Of a stretch of 64,000 bases of DNA, positions 1 to 9,201 are shown in pieces (position 1 is the stretch's first letter; each line of letters opens with the position of its first letter). Source of the DNA: Azoarcus sp. Aa7 (GTDB lineage: Bacteria; Pseudomonadota; Gammaproteobacteria; Burkholderiales; Rhodocyclaceae); the NCBI RefSeq assembly GCF_014822185.1, contig NZ_QVLR01000098.1:92672-156671 (forward strand). The letters run 5' to 3'. The notes under the pieces were generated by a model. The model ran no database searches, was not told where the DNA came from, and worked only from the letters and a program-made list of their open reading frames with translations. A program made the position numbers and the translations under genes.

Positions 1-2
1 TC

Positions 3-1097
3 GGCGGTCTTTATCGCGGGCTGATATCGGGGTCGGAACGCCTGGTCTGGCTCAGCGCCTATACGACCGCCGGCGCCATTCTGCGCTATGCCGGTGTAAT
101 TCCCGTGCTGGTATTCGTCGGGGCGGGTCCGAGAGTCTTCTTCACGTTCCAGTTGATGGCGGCACTGCTGGAATTCTTCGTGATCTGGAGAAAGCAACGC
201 GCGGTTTTTCCTCGCATCTCCAGCAGGCTTGCGGTCGATAATCCATGGACAGCAATAAAGCCGGTGCTCGGATTTTCCCTTGTCCTGGCCCTGACTTCCT
301 CGATCGGCAGTCTGTTGACTCAAATCGACCGTTTCGTGCTGTCCAGGCTGCTGCCGCTGTCCGAATACGGCTATTTCAGTCTTGCGGTGCTCGTGGCAAG
401 CGGGGTGATCGCCATCAGTGGCGCTGTCGGCGCAGCGGTTCTGCCGCGGCTCGCGAGAATCGAGGCGGAAGGCGATGGTGTGAAGTTCAGACGTCTATAT
501 CGTGAGGCGACACGAGCGGTCGTCGCCATTGCGACTGCGGCAGCGGTGACTCTCGGATTGTTTGCCGAAGTGTTCGTCACGGTATGGACAGGCGAAGCGG
601 ATCGCGCGAGCCACATTGCTCCGATCCTGAAGGCGTATGCCGCCGGTAATGCAGTATTTTCGGTGTCGGCATTTGCATACTACCTGCAGTATGCGAAGGG
701 TGACCTCCGCCTGCACTTGATCGGAAACATCATCTTCCTTGTCGTTCTGGTGCCCCTGATCATCCTGGGGGTGTCGAGGTTCGGGGGGCTCGGAGCAGGC
801 TACGCATGGCTGGCGGCGAATCTCGGATATCTGCTGCTGTGGGTGCCCCTTGTTCATCGCAGACTATCTCCGGGGCTGCATTGGCGCTGGTTCATGGTGG
901 ATGTGCTTCCCGGAACTCTTGCCGTCGGCGGTGTGGCGATTGCGTTATCTTTCGTCTTCCCGGTGGAGGGCGGAGCGGTGATGCAGGTGGCGATGATTTG
1001 TGCGGCGGGCATCCTCGCGCTGGCTTCCGGCCTGTTCGTCGCGTGGATCCTGGGGCGTTCGGATAGCGCCGGTTCGGTGGCGCGAGATCCGGGATAA
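3..1097 (+). CDS. Polysaccharide flippase (Wzx/PST family), 5' truncated
   Basis: The C-terminal part of a multi-pass membrane protein that would flip lipid-linked oligosaccharide across the inner membrane. The frame is open to the window edge, and the residues before the first internal GTG (GGLYRGLISG and onward) fit the family, so the true start lies upstream. About ten hydrophobic segments are visible, with basic residues between them. The stretch SLLTQIDRFVLSRLLPLSEYG, with its conserved Q-x-D-R-F, is typical of O-antigen and exopolysaccharide flippases. It lies 42 bases upstream of a glycosyltransferase on the same strand, which fits an O-antigen, capsule or exopolysaccharide locus. The substrate cannot be told from the sequence. 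Confidence 0.85.
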   Translation, partial: GGLYRGLISGSERLVWLSAYTTAGAILRYAGVIPVLVFVGAGPRVFFTFQLMAALLEFFVIWRKQRAVFPRISSRLAVDNPWTAIKPVLGFSLVLALTSSIGSLLTQIDRFVLSRLLPLSEYGYFSLAVLVASGVIAISGAVGAAVLPRLARIEAEGDGVKFRRLYREATRAVVAIATAAAVTLGLFAEVFVTVWTGEADRASHIAPILKAYAAGNAVFSVSAFAYYLQYAKGDLRLHLIGNIIFLVVLVPLIILGVSRFGGLGAGYAWLAANLGYLLLWVPLVHRRLSPGLHWRWFMVDVLPGTLAVGGVAIALSFVFPVEGGAVMQVAMICAAGILALASGLFVAWILGRSDSAGSVARDPG

Positions 1098-1139
1098 GAC
1101 CAGGTGCGGAACTGATATGTGTTGTGGAAGACTCTCCGC

Positions 1140-2081
1140 GTGAGTGAACAGCGACCTCTGGTGAGCGTGGTATGCGTTGCATACAACCACGAAAGATTCA
1201 TTGCGGACGCGCTCTCGTCGTTCCTCGATCAGGAGGCGGACTTCAGCTTCGAGATCATCGTCCATGACGATGCATCGAGTGATGGGACGGACACGATCGT
1301 ACGGAATTTCTGCGAAAGATTTCCCGGACGGATCAGGTACATCAGGCAGGCCCAAAACATCTATTCGCAGGGAACGCTGATATTCGACACAGCCTGCTCC
1401 TACGCGCGCGGAGAATTCATCGCCCTGTGCGAGGGCGACGATTTCTGGGTGCGAAAAGACAAGCTGAAATTGCAGGTTGATTTTCTGCGGCGCAATCCGG
1501 AATGCGGCGTGGTGTTTGGCGATGTGAACGTCTTGATGGAAGAGTCCGGAAAACTGCTTCGCGCGCATGATCGATCACGCGGATATCTTCCGCCCGTCGG
1601 CGACGTTCGCACGAAACTGCTGCGGTATAACCCGTACAAGACCTGCACGGCGCTGTTCCGGCGCGAGGCGATGAGCGGGTATGCGGGACATGCGAGAAAA
1701 TTGCATGCGCGCATGGAGGATTACGTCCTTTGGCTGCATATCGCCGAACGCCATGAGTTCGGGTATATCCCGGAGGTGCTGGCGACATACCGCGTGTTGC
1801 GAAGCAGCGCATCGCATTTTGCCGATATCGGCGGGAAGATCCGGTTCGCGCGAAGCGGATACAAGGTTGCCGTGCACTTCAATCGCGTCATGAGTTTTCC
1901 GCTGCAGAAGCGCGCATTGCGCGAGAGCTACTGCTTCACGGTGTTCATGCACTGCCTGCACACGCGCCGTTTCGCCGATGCGGTGAGATTCGTTCTTCCG
2001 ACTCCGGGTTTCTTCAGGGCTGTCCTCGCCTCGGCATGGCGCGGGGTGTCGAGCATGAGGCGGCGCCTGTCGGATCGTTGA
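1140..2081 (+). CDS. Family 2 glycosyltransferase
   Basis: A cytoplasmic GT-A-fold enzyme of about 313 residues that transfers a sugar from a nucleotide-sugar donor. The N-terminus PLVSVVCVAYNHERFI is the classic GT2 start. HDDASSDGT is the nucleotide-binding motif, and CEGDDFW is the DxD-like metal-binding region. The ED at MEDYVLW is the usual position of the catalytic base. The GTG at 1140 has GGAAG nine bases upstream; an in-frame GTG at 1119 would add seven residues but lacks a good ribosome site. It follows the flippase closely and probably belongs to the same transcript. The next genes converge on it. Confidence 0.87.
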   Translation: MSEQRPLVSVVCVAYNHERFIADALSSFLDQEADFSFEIIVHDDASSDGTDTIVRNFCERFPGRIRYIRQAQNIYSQGTLIFDTACSYARGEFIALCEGDDFWVRKDKLKLQVDFLRRNPECGVVFGDVNVLMEESGKLLRAHDRSRGYLPPVGDVRTKLLRYNPYKTCTALFRREAMSGYAGHARKLHARMEDYVLWLHIAERHEFGYIPEVLATYRVLRSSASHFADIGGKIRFARSGYKVAVHFNRVMSFPLQKRALRESYCFTVFMHCLHTRRFADAVRFVLPTPGFFRAVLASAWRGVSSMRRRLSDR

Positions 2082-2116
2082 GAGGCGTGTACACGGTGCC
2101 TGGCGCGGGCGATGGG

Positions 2117-3214
2117 TCAGATGCGCAGGGCCGCGAGGTAGGCATCGATGGCCTTGCCATCCCGGGCGTGTCGCCTTTCCGCCGGGATGTTCGGTTTCAC
2201 CAAGGCCCGCTGGATGTGTTCGGCGAGTTGCTTCGGGTCGGCGGGCGCGACCAGATCGGGGCGGCCGACTTCACTCATCTCGCTCACCGACGGATCGTAC
2301 TTGGTGGATATCGTGGGCAGCCCGAGCGTCAGCGCTTCAAGCAGCGCATTCGGGTGCCCTTCCCAGAGTGAACTCAACACGAACAGATCTGCCCGTGCCA
2401 TCCAGCGCCAGGGGTTGGCGTCGAAGCCGGGCAGGTGGGTACGCGTGTCGATGCCGAGTTCGGTCGCCAGTGCTTCGAGGCGCGGACGCTCGGGACCTTC
2501 GCCGACGATGATGAGGCGGGTCGGCATTTCGGCGGGGAGCAGCGCGAAGGCGCGCAGCAGGGTGGCGTAATCCTTCTGCGGAATCAGACGTCCTGCGGAA
2601 ATCACCACCTTGAGATTCGGGTCTTCGAGCCACGGGTGGGCGAGCGGTTCGCTTCCCCGTGCCCGGATGCGTTCGGCGTCGACCGGGTTGGGGATGCAGT
2701 GGATCTTGCCGGACGGGACGGCGAGATCGCGGACGAGCTGGGCGGCCATGACCTCGGTGAGGGCGATCACGGCATCGGCCCGGGGATACAGCCAGCGCAT
2801 GGCTCGGCGACGCAACGTGCTGGTGTGGTTTTCCAGCGTGACGGCTTCGCGGATCGCAAGCCGCAGGGGGATGCCGGCGGCGCGGCGGGCAAGAATGGCG
2901 ACGAGGTTGGCGCCGGTGATGGTGCTGAGCAGGGCGTCGGGGCGTTCTCCTTTCAGCCACGCGCCGAGGCGGCGTATCGACGAGAGGGTGAAGCCGAGCT
3001 GGCCGAGGCCGTGCGCTCGGGCGGCGAGATCGACGAGCCGGACGTTGTCGGGAGTTTCTGTGAGGAGGGGGCCGGTCGCCTGCAGCAGGACGAGGTCGAC
3101 ACGGTGACCGCGGGTGGCGAATTCACGCGCGAGCAGGAGCATCACGCGCTGGGCGCCGCCCGCCTCGAGTTCGGGCAGGAGGAGGGCGATGTGGCGGCCC
3201 GGGGGGGGGCTCAC
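2117..3214 (-). CDS. Family 4 glycosyltransferase
   Basis: A GT-B-fold glycosyltransferase of about 365 residues. The N-terminal half starts with HIALLLPELEAGGAQRVMLLL, whose glycine-rich loop is typical of GT4. The C-terminal half has SAGRLIPQKDY, IVGEGPERPRLE and the E-x7-E region (SSLWEGHPNALLEAL). The frame is open much further upstream, but that part is a shadow of the amidotransferase gene. The GTG at 3214 overlaps the TGA of that gene (GTGA), with GGAAG upstream, so translation is probably coupled. Nine consecutive G on the plus strand (3201-3209) lie just inside the start, as Pro codons. It is the last gene of a three-gene minus-strand operon. Confidence 0.87.
   Translation of the reverse strand: MSPPPGRHIALLLPELEAGGAQRVMLLLAREFATRGHRVDLVLLQATGPLLTETPDNVRLVDLAARAHGLGQLGFTLSSIRRLGAWLKGERPDALLSTITGANLVAILARRAAGIPLRLAIREAVTLENHTSTLRRRAMRWLYPRADAVIALTEVMAAQLVRDLAVPSGKIHCIPNPVDAERIRARGSEPLAHPWLEDPNLKVVISAGRLIPQKDYATLLRAFALLPAEMPTRLIIVGEGPERPRLEALATELGIDTRTHLPGFDANPWRWMARADLFVLSSLWEGHPNALLEALTLGLPTISTKYDPSVSEMSEVGRPDLVAPADPKQLAEHIQRALVKPNIPAERRHARDGKAIDAYLAALRI
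3201..3209. repeat. Poly-G tract (9) at the start of a glycosyltransferase
   Basis: Nine consecutive G on the plus strand (C on the coding strand) cover codons 3-5 of the glycosyltransferase that starts at 3214. Gain or loss of one base would shift its frame at once. Such tracts in surface-glycan genes can be contingency loci, but no length variation can be seen in a single sequence. Confidence 0.5.
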
Positions 3215-5064
3215 GGGCGCTGGCGCTTCCACAGCAGGTAGGCGTACAGCGCCCACAGGCGGTAGCCGTGGTCGCGGCTGCCGCTCCGGTGTTCGGCGAT
3301 CAGCGTCGAGACGGCTGCCGGGTGCAGCGGGCCGCCGGTATCCTCGTGGGCGAGGGCGAGCAGACGCTCGCCCAGGTCGCCGCGGAACCACGCGTGGATG
3401 GGGACGCCGAAGCCTTGCTTGCGGCGGCGCCACAGCGACGCGGGGAGGCGGTCGGCGAAACTTTCATGCAGCATCCGCTTGCCGCGGGTGCCGCGCCGGT
3501 GCCAGGTACGTGGCAAGGAGAAGGCGAGTTCGACCACTTCCCGGTCGAGGAAGGGGGCGCGCGTTTCCAGCGAATGCGCCATGCTGGCGCGATCGACCTT
3601 GACCAGGATGTCCTGCGGAAGGTAGATCAGCGCGTCCGCGAACATCATGCGGGCGATGTCGTCGGGCGCGGTGCTTTCCGGGATGCCGGGCGGCGGATGG
3701 CCGCGGCCGTCGAGGTCCGGCGCCAGCCGGTGCAGCTGGGCGGGCGCGAACATCAGCGGCGCGAAATAGGGTGTTTCGGCCTGCTGCCGGCCGACGACGT
3801 CCATGAACAGGTGCGCTTTCTTGAGCACGCTGCGGCTGTGATGCGCGGTGGGTTCGGGCAGGGCGCGCACGGCCCGTTCGGCGAGGTGGCGCAGGCCCGC
3901 AGGCAGGCGCGAATACCAGCGCAGGATGTTGCGTGCCTGATAGCGCTGGTAGCCGCTGAACAGTTCGTCGCCGCCGTCGCCCGAGAGGGCCACCTTGACC
4001 CGCTGCGCCGCGACGCGGGAAACGAGGGCGGTGGGCAGCAGGGACGCGTCGGCGAAGGGCTGCCCGACATGGTTCAGCAGCAGGCGTTCGAGCTCGGGTT
4101 CGTCCCAGCCGGCGAGCACCTCCTCGTAGTGGTCGGTGCCGAGGCTGTCGGCGGCGAGGCGTGCATAGCGCCGTTCGTCGAATGCGGCCTCGGTGAAGCC
4201 GATCGTGAAGGTCTTCAGCGGCAGTCCGAGCTCCTGCCGCACGAGTGCGCAGACCAGGGTCGAGTCGACGCCCCCGGACAGGAAGGCGCCGACTTCGACG
4301 TCCGCGACCATGCGGCGTCTGACGGCCGCGGTCATCGCCGTGCGCAATGCCCGTTGTGCGGCGGAAGGATCACCGTCGAAGCGGCGTACCCGCAGCTGCC
4401 ACCAGGCGCGTTGGTCCAGAGTGCCTCCGGGGTGCCAGTGGCCGACGTGGCCGGGAAGGATCTCGCGCACTTCGCGCCAGGCGCTGCGGCCGGGCATCGT
4501 GTAGCCGTAGCGCAGGTAGTCGGCGGTGCTGTCGATGTCCTCGTGCCACGGGTCGTCGCTGAGCTGGCGCAGGGCCGGCAATTCCGAGGCGCATGCCAAT
4601 CCCCCGTCCGGGAGAGCCTGCACGAAGAGCGGTTTCTTGCCCATGCGGTCGCGGCCGAGGATGAGCGTCTTCTCCTGCGCGTCCCAGAATGCGAAGGCCC
4701 ACATGCCTTCGAGCCCTTCGAGAAAGCGTTCGCCCTCGAGGATGAGGCCGGCGAGCAGGACTTCGGTGTCTCCGTGGGTGCGGAAGTGCCAGCGCGGCGC
4801 GAGCCGGTGGCGGACTTCAGCGTAGTTGTAGATCTCGCCGTTGTAGGCCAGGACGTAGCGGGCGCTCGGGTCCTGCATCGGCTGGGGGCTGCCGGCAAGG
4901 TCGATGATCGACAGCCTCCGGTGTCCGAGAACCGCACCGCCGGCGTGTTCGATGCGCCCGTCGTCGGGGCCGCGATGATGCATGGCCGCGAGCGACTGGT
5001 CCATCCGCTGCATGGCGTGATCCGCGGAGACTCGGCGGTCATGGAGGAAGGCAAGGCCGCACAT
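3211..5064 (-). CDS. asnB: Glutamine-hydrolysing asparagine synthetase-like amidotransferase
   Basis: 617 residues. Residues 1 to about 200 form the Ntn glutaminase domain: MCGLAF puts the nucleophile at Cys2, with RGPDDG, GHRRLSIIDL and YNGEIYNY as glutamine-site motifs. From about 240 the ATP-pyrophosphatase domain follows (FLSGGVDS, with ALSGDGGDELFSGYQRY later). The reaction would be aspartate plus glutamine plus ATP to asparagine, or amidation of a sugar acid or other polymer component, as is common for AsnB paralogues in polysaccharide loci. Its ATG overlaps the stop of the upstream glycosyltransferase (TGATG), and its own stop overlaps the start of the next one. That strict coupling argues for a role in glycan modification rather than general asparagine supply. 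Confidence 0.9.
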   Translation of the reverse strand: MCGLAFLHDRRVSADHAMQRMDQSLAAMHHRGPDDGRIEHAGGAVLGHRRLSIIDLAGSPQPMQDPSARYVLAYNGEIYNYAEVRHRLAPRWHFRTHGDTEVLLAGLILEGERFLEGLEGMWAFAFWDAQEKTLILGRDRMGKKPLFVQALPDGGLACASELPALRQLSDDPWHEDIDSTADYLRYGYTMPGRSAWREVREILPGHVGHWHPGGTLDQRAWWQLRVRRFDGDPSAAQRALRTAMTAAVRRRMVADVEVGAFLSGGVDSTLVCALVRQELGLPLKTFTIGFTEAAFDERRYARLAADSLGTDHYEEVLAGWDEPELERLLLNHVGQPFADASLLPTALVSRVAAQRVKVALSGDGGDELFSGYQRYQARNILRWYSRLPAGLRHLAERAVRALPEPTAHHSRSVLKKAHLFMDVVGRQQAETPYFAPLMFAPAQLHRLAPDLDGRGHPPPGIPESTAPDDIARMMFADALIYLPQDILVKVDRASMAHSLETRAPFLDREVVELAFSLPRTWHRRGTRGKRMLHESFADRLPASLWRRRKQGFGVPIHAWFRGDLGERLLALAHEDTGGPLHPAAVSTLIAEHRSGSRDHGYRLWALYAYLLWKRQRP

Positions 5065-6287
5065 CAGGATATCCGCCTGTGTGTGAGAAGTTCCTGGAAC
5101 AATCGCGTGTAGCGTTCCGCCGCGCGATCCCAGGTGAGGCCTTCATCGATGATGAACTGGCGGGCCCGATCAGCAAGTATCGTCCGTATGGCGGGGTCGC
5201 CAAGGCGTAGCAGGCAAACGGTCAGGCCATCGACATTGCCCGGCGCGAACAGCAAGCCGCGGGAGTCGGCGCCGATGAGTTCCCGCAGGCCGTCGATGTC
5301 GCTCGCGACCACCGGCCGGGCCGCCGCGAAAGCTTCCAGGACGACGTTGGGTCGTCCTTCGGCGAGGCTGGGGAGTACGAAGATGTCACAGTCGGCAAGC
5401 AATGCCGGCAGGCGTTCAGGGGGCTGGAACGGGAGGAAACGAACCCGCCGTGCGACGCCGATCGTGTCCGCGAGCTGTCGGAGTGCCGGCTCCTCGCCGC
5501 CTTCGCCCACGATGGTCAGGGTGTAGTGCCCTGGCAGGGCAGCCAGCGCCCGGATGAGGGTGCCGACCGACTTTCGCGGGATCAGGCTGGCGACGCACAG
5601 CAGGCGTAGCTCTCCGGTGTCTGACCGGGCGGGTGGCACATCGAGGAAGTCTTGTGCAACGCCGTTGGGAATCGTGACGAGCTTGTCCGCGATGGCGGGA
5701 ACGCTGCTGCGCAGCGCGTCGGCCATCGCTTCGCTGACGGTGACGACGCGATCGCACAGCCGGCCACATAGGCCGAGCATCACACGAAACAGGCGCCCCT
5801 TGCCGACGCGGTTTGCATCTTCGCCGCGTAGCGTGACGACGACCGGAATGCCTCGGGCGCGTCCGGTCAGACCGGCCGCGATGCCGCAGATCGACCAGTT
5901 GGCGAACAGGATCTGCGTCGCGCGGGAGTGGCGCCAGCAGGAGACAAGCATCGCGAGAAGAAATGGCGGCACAAGGATGAGGTTTGACCGGCTGGCGCCC
6001 AGTGCGGCCGGGATTCCGCCGGCACCGTGCGCGAGCGTCTGCAGCCCGCGCGGTGCGTAGCGGAAAGTCGTCGCGAATGGTGCGACAGCGTCGGGGGGGG
6101 ACGCCGCCGCGTCGGCGGGGGCGAGCACGCGCAGAGCGCAGTGCCGGTCAAGCGCTGCGGCCAGCCGTTGAACGAAGATTCCGCTGACCGAACCGGCACG
6201 CAACGGATACGAGGTGGTGAGCAGCAGGACGGAGATCCTGGGGGGCGTATCGCTTCCCCGACCGTGTGCGGGATATTGTCGGGTCAT
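5064..6287 (-). CDS. Family 4 glycosyltransferase
   Basis: About 407 residues, GT-B fold. The N-terminus has ISVLLLTTSYPLRAGSVSGIFV, the usual GT4 opening with a donor-side loop. The C-terminus has CVASLIPRKSV, TIVGEGGEEPALRQL and LPSLAEGRPNVVLEAFAA, the E-x7-E active-site region. The ATG at 6287 is preferred over a TTG at 6302; neither has a strong ribosome site. It is the first gene of the coupled minus-strand trio with asnB and the second GT4. An eight-G tract (6093-6100) lies about 65 codons in. Acceptor and sugar are unknown. Confidence 0.87.
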   Translation of the reverse strand: MTRQYPAHGRGSDTPPRISVLLLTTSYPLRAGSVSGIFVQRLAAALDRHCALRVLAPADAAASPPDAVAPFATTFRYAPRGLQTLAHGAGGIPAALGASRSNLILVPPFLLAMLVSCWRHSRATQILFANWSICGIAAGLTGRARGIPVVVTLRGEDANRVGKGRLFRVMLGLCGRLCDRVVTVSEAMADALRSSVPAIADKLVTIPNGVAQDFLDVPPARSDTGELRLLCVASLIPRKSVGTLIRALAALPGHYTLTIVGEGGEEPALRQLADTIGVARRVRFLPFQPPERLPALLADCDIFVLPSLAEGRPNVVLEAFAAARPVVASDIDGLRELIGADSRGLLFAPGNVDGLTVCLLRLGDPAIRTILADRARQFIIDEGLTWDRAAERYTRLFQELLTHRRIS

Positions 6288-6307
6288 TGCGAGCGGGAGC
6301 AAGGACG

Positions 6308-6355
6308 GTTCAAAGCGGCGGAGCGGGCGGTCAGGGCTGCTCCGCCGTTTTGAAC
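6308..6355 (-). terminator. Hairpin after the 11-heme cytochrome gene
   Basis: Two 17-base arms (6308-6324 and 6339-6355) are inverted with one mismatch around a 14-base loop. It sits directly after the stop of the cytochrome gene on the minus strand and before the glycosyltransferase start. The core stem CGGCGGAGC/GCTCCGCCG is strong; only a short T-rich stretch follows it. It probably separates the cytochrome transcript from the glycan operon. Confidence 0.55.
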
Positions 6356-6365
6356 GGCCGGGAAA

Positions 6366-8954
6366 TCAGGGCGGGTTGGAGCAAGTGCTGATCATCCAGT
6401 TCTTGCCGGTGCCTGATGTGTTGGTGGTGCCGCCCTGGCTGTTGGCGATGATTGTCGAACCGCTGGCCGCGCCGCAATCGCCCGCGGACCAGTTGCCGCT
6501 TTGGGCGAAGGTGACGATCTTCAGCTTCGCGTTGGCGTAGTAAGGGCCGACGTTGTATGTACTGCTGCTGCCGTTGGTCGCTACTTGCTTGCTCGCGGTC
6601 TGACCGGCTTCCGGCCCGATGTCGTTGAGGTTCACCAGCAGCATCTTGTTCTTCCAGCCGTGGGGAACGGCGACGTGGCACCAGGTGCAGTACAGCTTCC
6701 CGATCTTGTCGGTGTGGAAGTTATGAAGGTTGCCTTTGCCGGAAGAGCCATCATAGAAACCGGAACGTCGGCCCGAATCGCTGCGAGTCGTATATACGGC
6801 CGAGTCGTGGCACTTGAAGCACAGCATGTTGGAGGTTTCGCCGCTGTCGCGGCCGGTGGCGCCCATGGTGGGGCCCCATACGCCCTTGAGAATGAAGTTG
6901 TTCGCCGAGCCGTGCGGCCCCCATACGCCCGAATCGGGCGTGATCGGAGGGGTGCCGCTTCCGCTGGCGTTCGAGCCGTGGCAGTCGGTGCAATACATCG
7001 TCTGGGTGCCGACATTATTGGTCCACGGCGAGCGCCACGGGCTCGTGTCGGTGATGCCGCGGGCGGACAGGTTGCGTCCCGTCGGCGCGATCACGGGGTG
7101 CCAGGCGCGGTAGTTGCCGGTCAGGTAGTTGGTCCCGGCGCCGGTGCCGCCGGTCGCGTTGTTGGGCTGGAATTCGCGTGCCTGGTTGGTATAGCGGGTG
7201 TAACTGGTCCGGACTCCGTCCGGGTTGGACGGGGTCAGATTGCTGGTGGTGCCCAGTTCGGGGCGCTTGGTGCCGCTCGGATAGGTGTTGTCGTCGGGGT
7301 AGCCGTAGTCGGAGTGACACTTGAGGCAGATCTGGTATTCCCGCGTCACCCACGCGCTCGTGACGGCCGTGGCGGCCCCGGTTCCGCCATCCCCTTTCTT
7401 TTCCGTGTAGCTGTTGGGCAGATCGAAGAAGCTGGTGCCGCTATACACCGGTTCGACACCGAAGGCGCCGCGCAGCGCGCCGGACGCGATGTTGCCGTTG
7501 CTGGTGGTGCTGGGCGTTGCGCCGCCCGGTATGTGCGTGCGCTTGGTGTTGTCGCCTGACGTATTGAACAGGTTGTTGCGCGTGACGCGGTGCGGATTGT
7601 GGCAGTCGGTGCACTCGGCGTGGCGCTTGGTCAGATCGGTCTGGCCAAGGGTTGCCTGATCCTCGACGAAGTCGCTGTTCTTGATGTCGTGCGATTCGAC
7701 CCCGGACGCCTGTTCGGATGATGCTATTGGCATGCGCCGTGCGAGGGTGGTGAAATCGGTCTTGATGTCCGGGACGGCGCCGTTCCCCGCGTTCAGAATG
7801 CTGTTGGCCGAGTTCGTGTGGCACTGGTAGCAGGTTTCCTCGATCGCCGAGACGCCGTTGGGGGCGAATTCCGAGCCCCAACCCAGTTTGTAGCTGCCTG
7901 CGCCGGTGCCGCCGCTGGTGCCGAGGACCCCCTCGCGCAGCAGGCGGCGCGTGCCTTGCACCGCGTGGGTGTCGTGGCAGTTGAGGCAACCGGCCTCCCA
8001 GACCTTGATGCTCGCTTTCCCGCCAAGGAGGAATTCGCGCCGGTTCGCGGCGTCGGTCTTGTAGGTTTCGTCGGCAATGGTTTCCGATGCGTGCGAGGAC
8101 TGCGACCATGCTGTGCCGAGTTTGTTGTGGCAGCCGAGACAGATCTGGTCGGTGGCGGGGAGGAACTCGGCCCCGGCCGGGTTCACCGTCTGCAAACGGT
8201 TCAGGCGCAGGAACTTCGGGACGTCCAGGTGCGGGTCGTGGCAGGTGGTGCACTGGACCTGGCCGGCGCCGGCTGTGCCCGTAGGCTGCAGCGGCAGTGC
8301 CGGTCTGACGCCGGCGCTGCGGATGCCGATGACGGGGCTGGTGCTGGAGCCCTGAGGATAGCGCTGTTGCGCGTCCATGTCGCGCAACTCGCCGTCGGCG
8401 GTGGCGAGGGCGTTATCGTAGGTAAATGAGATCGGGTGGTCGTTGCGCAGGTCGATGCCGAGGTTGCGCGTGAAGCCCGTGGTCGTCCCCTGTCCGGTGG
8501 GCATCTTGCCGGCGTCGGTGCCGGACATCGTCACCGAAACGTTGGTCTTGCCGCCGAGTACGCCGACCGTTCCGATCGCCATCGTGCCGTCGTGACAGGA
8601 CAGGCAGAGCTTGGAACTGCCGCCGGGCTGCGACAGTGCGCCCCCGAGGATGGTCTGGGCGTCGAGCGAGTTGGAGGTGTAGGGCGTGTAGGTCGCGCTC
8701 GACAGGGTGCGGTTCCACAGCGGCGCCGGCGCGGCGGTGTTCGCGGCGTGCGGGGTGTGGCAGAAGACGCAGATCTGGTTTTCCGTCGTGGCCTTGACGG
8801 TCCCCGAGCCGGACGAGGACAGGTTGTGCTTGGTATTGGAGATCTTCGACTGCTGGGCTTCGGCAGGCGCGATGCCGCCTGCGAGCGACAGCACGCATAC
8901 GAAGAGAGTCAGGATTTGCCGGAAACCGGTGGCGGGGCGACTGTAATTTTTCAT
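6366..8954 (-). CDS. Exported 11-heme cytochrome c
   Basis: About 862 residues. The frame is open upstream to 9389, but the ATG at 8954 begins a clear Sec signal peptide (basic MKNYSRPATGFRQ, hydrophobic core, AEA cleavage region), so that start is chosen. Eleven CXXCH motifs are spread along the mature chain: CVFCH, CLSCH, CTTCH, CLGCH, CLNCH, CYQCH, CTDCH, CLKCH, CTDCH, CFKCH and CTWCH. Several are followed by DPH, NPHR, DTH or TPHA, giving distal histidines for bis-His ligation as in doubled-CXXCH cytochromes. The protein must be periplasmic or outside the cell. It may store electrons or pass them outward; no porin-cytochrome partner, NapC-type quinol oxidase or assembly gene is adjacent. 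No known family member is matched by name. Confidence 0.85.
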   Translation of the reverse strand: MKNYSRPATGFRQILTLFVCVLSLAGGIAPAEAQQSKISNTKHNLSSSGSGTVKATTENQICVFCHTPHAANTAAPAPLWNRTLSSATYTPYTSNSLDAQTILGGALSQPGGSSKLCLSCHDGTMAIGTVGVLGGKTNVSVTMSGTDAGKMPTGQGTTTGFTRNLGIDLRNDHPISFTYDNALATADGELRDMDAQQRYPQGSSTSPVIGIRSAGVRPALPLQPTGTAGAGQVQCTTCHDPHLDVPKFLRLNRLQTVNPAGAEFLPATDQICLGCHNKLGTAWSQSSHASETIADETYKTDAANRREFLLGGKASIKVWEAGCLNCHDTHAVQGTRRLLREGVLGTSGGTGAGSYKLGWGSEFAPNGVSAIEETCYQCHTNSANSILNAGNGAVPDIKTDFTTLARRMPIASSEQASGVESHDIKNSDFVEDQATLGQTDLTKRHAECTDCHNPHRVTRNNLFNTSGDNTKRTHIPGGATPSTTSNGNIASGALRGAFGVEPVYSGTSFFDLPNSYTEKKGDGGTGAATAVTSAWVTREYQICLKCHSDYGYPDDNTYPSGTKRPELGTTSNLTPSNPDGVRTSYTRYTNQAREFQPNNATGGTGAGTNYLTGNYRAWHPVIAPTGRNLSARGITDTSPWRSPWTNNVGTQTMYCTDCHGSNASGSGTPPITPDSGVWGPHGSANNFILKGVWGPTMGATGRDSGETSNMLCFKCHDSAVYTTRSDSGRRSGFYDGSSGKGNLHNFHTDKIGKLYCTWCHVAVPHGWKNKMLLVNLNDIGPEAGQTASKQVATNGSSSTYNVGPYYANAKLKIVTFAQSGNWSAGDCGAASGSTIIANSQGGTTNTSGTGKNWMISTCSNPP

Positions 8955-9201
8955 TCCAGTACTTTGGTCTCGGGTGCGCACACGGAATTCGGGCAACTCG
9001 CAGTCACGTGTCGCACATTGGATCTGGTCGCTTGCGAACCGCTTGCGTGGGGCATCCGGGCAGGAGTCGCGCGCGCGGGGGATTATTCCCGGGCTCCCGT
9101 TCGGTGGCGTGCCGGCATGGGCGCAGTTCATGACGACGGCAATAGTATTCCCGCCATTATCGGGCAGTGCGGCGCGAATGAAAAGCGCGGCGGAAAGAGG
9201 C
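8955..9201. other. Intergenic stretch upstream of the cytochrome gene
   Basis: 247 bases between two minus-strand genes. I find no convincing promoter hexamers, no -24/-12 element and no strong terminator. The ribosome site of the cytochrome gene is poor (CTGG directly before the ATG). Confidence 0.3.

Noticed and set aside
3268..5112. 614-codon open frame on the plus strand
   Set aside because: Antisense to asnB; the amidotransferase motifs are all on the minus strand.
8955..9201. Search for a -24/-12 promoter before the cytochrome gene
   Set aside because: A TGGCGGG ... TTGC pair exists but the spacing between GG and GC is 13, not 10.
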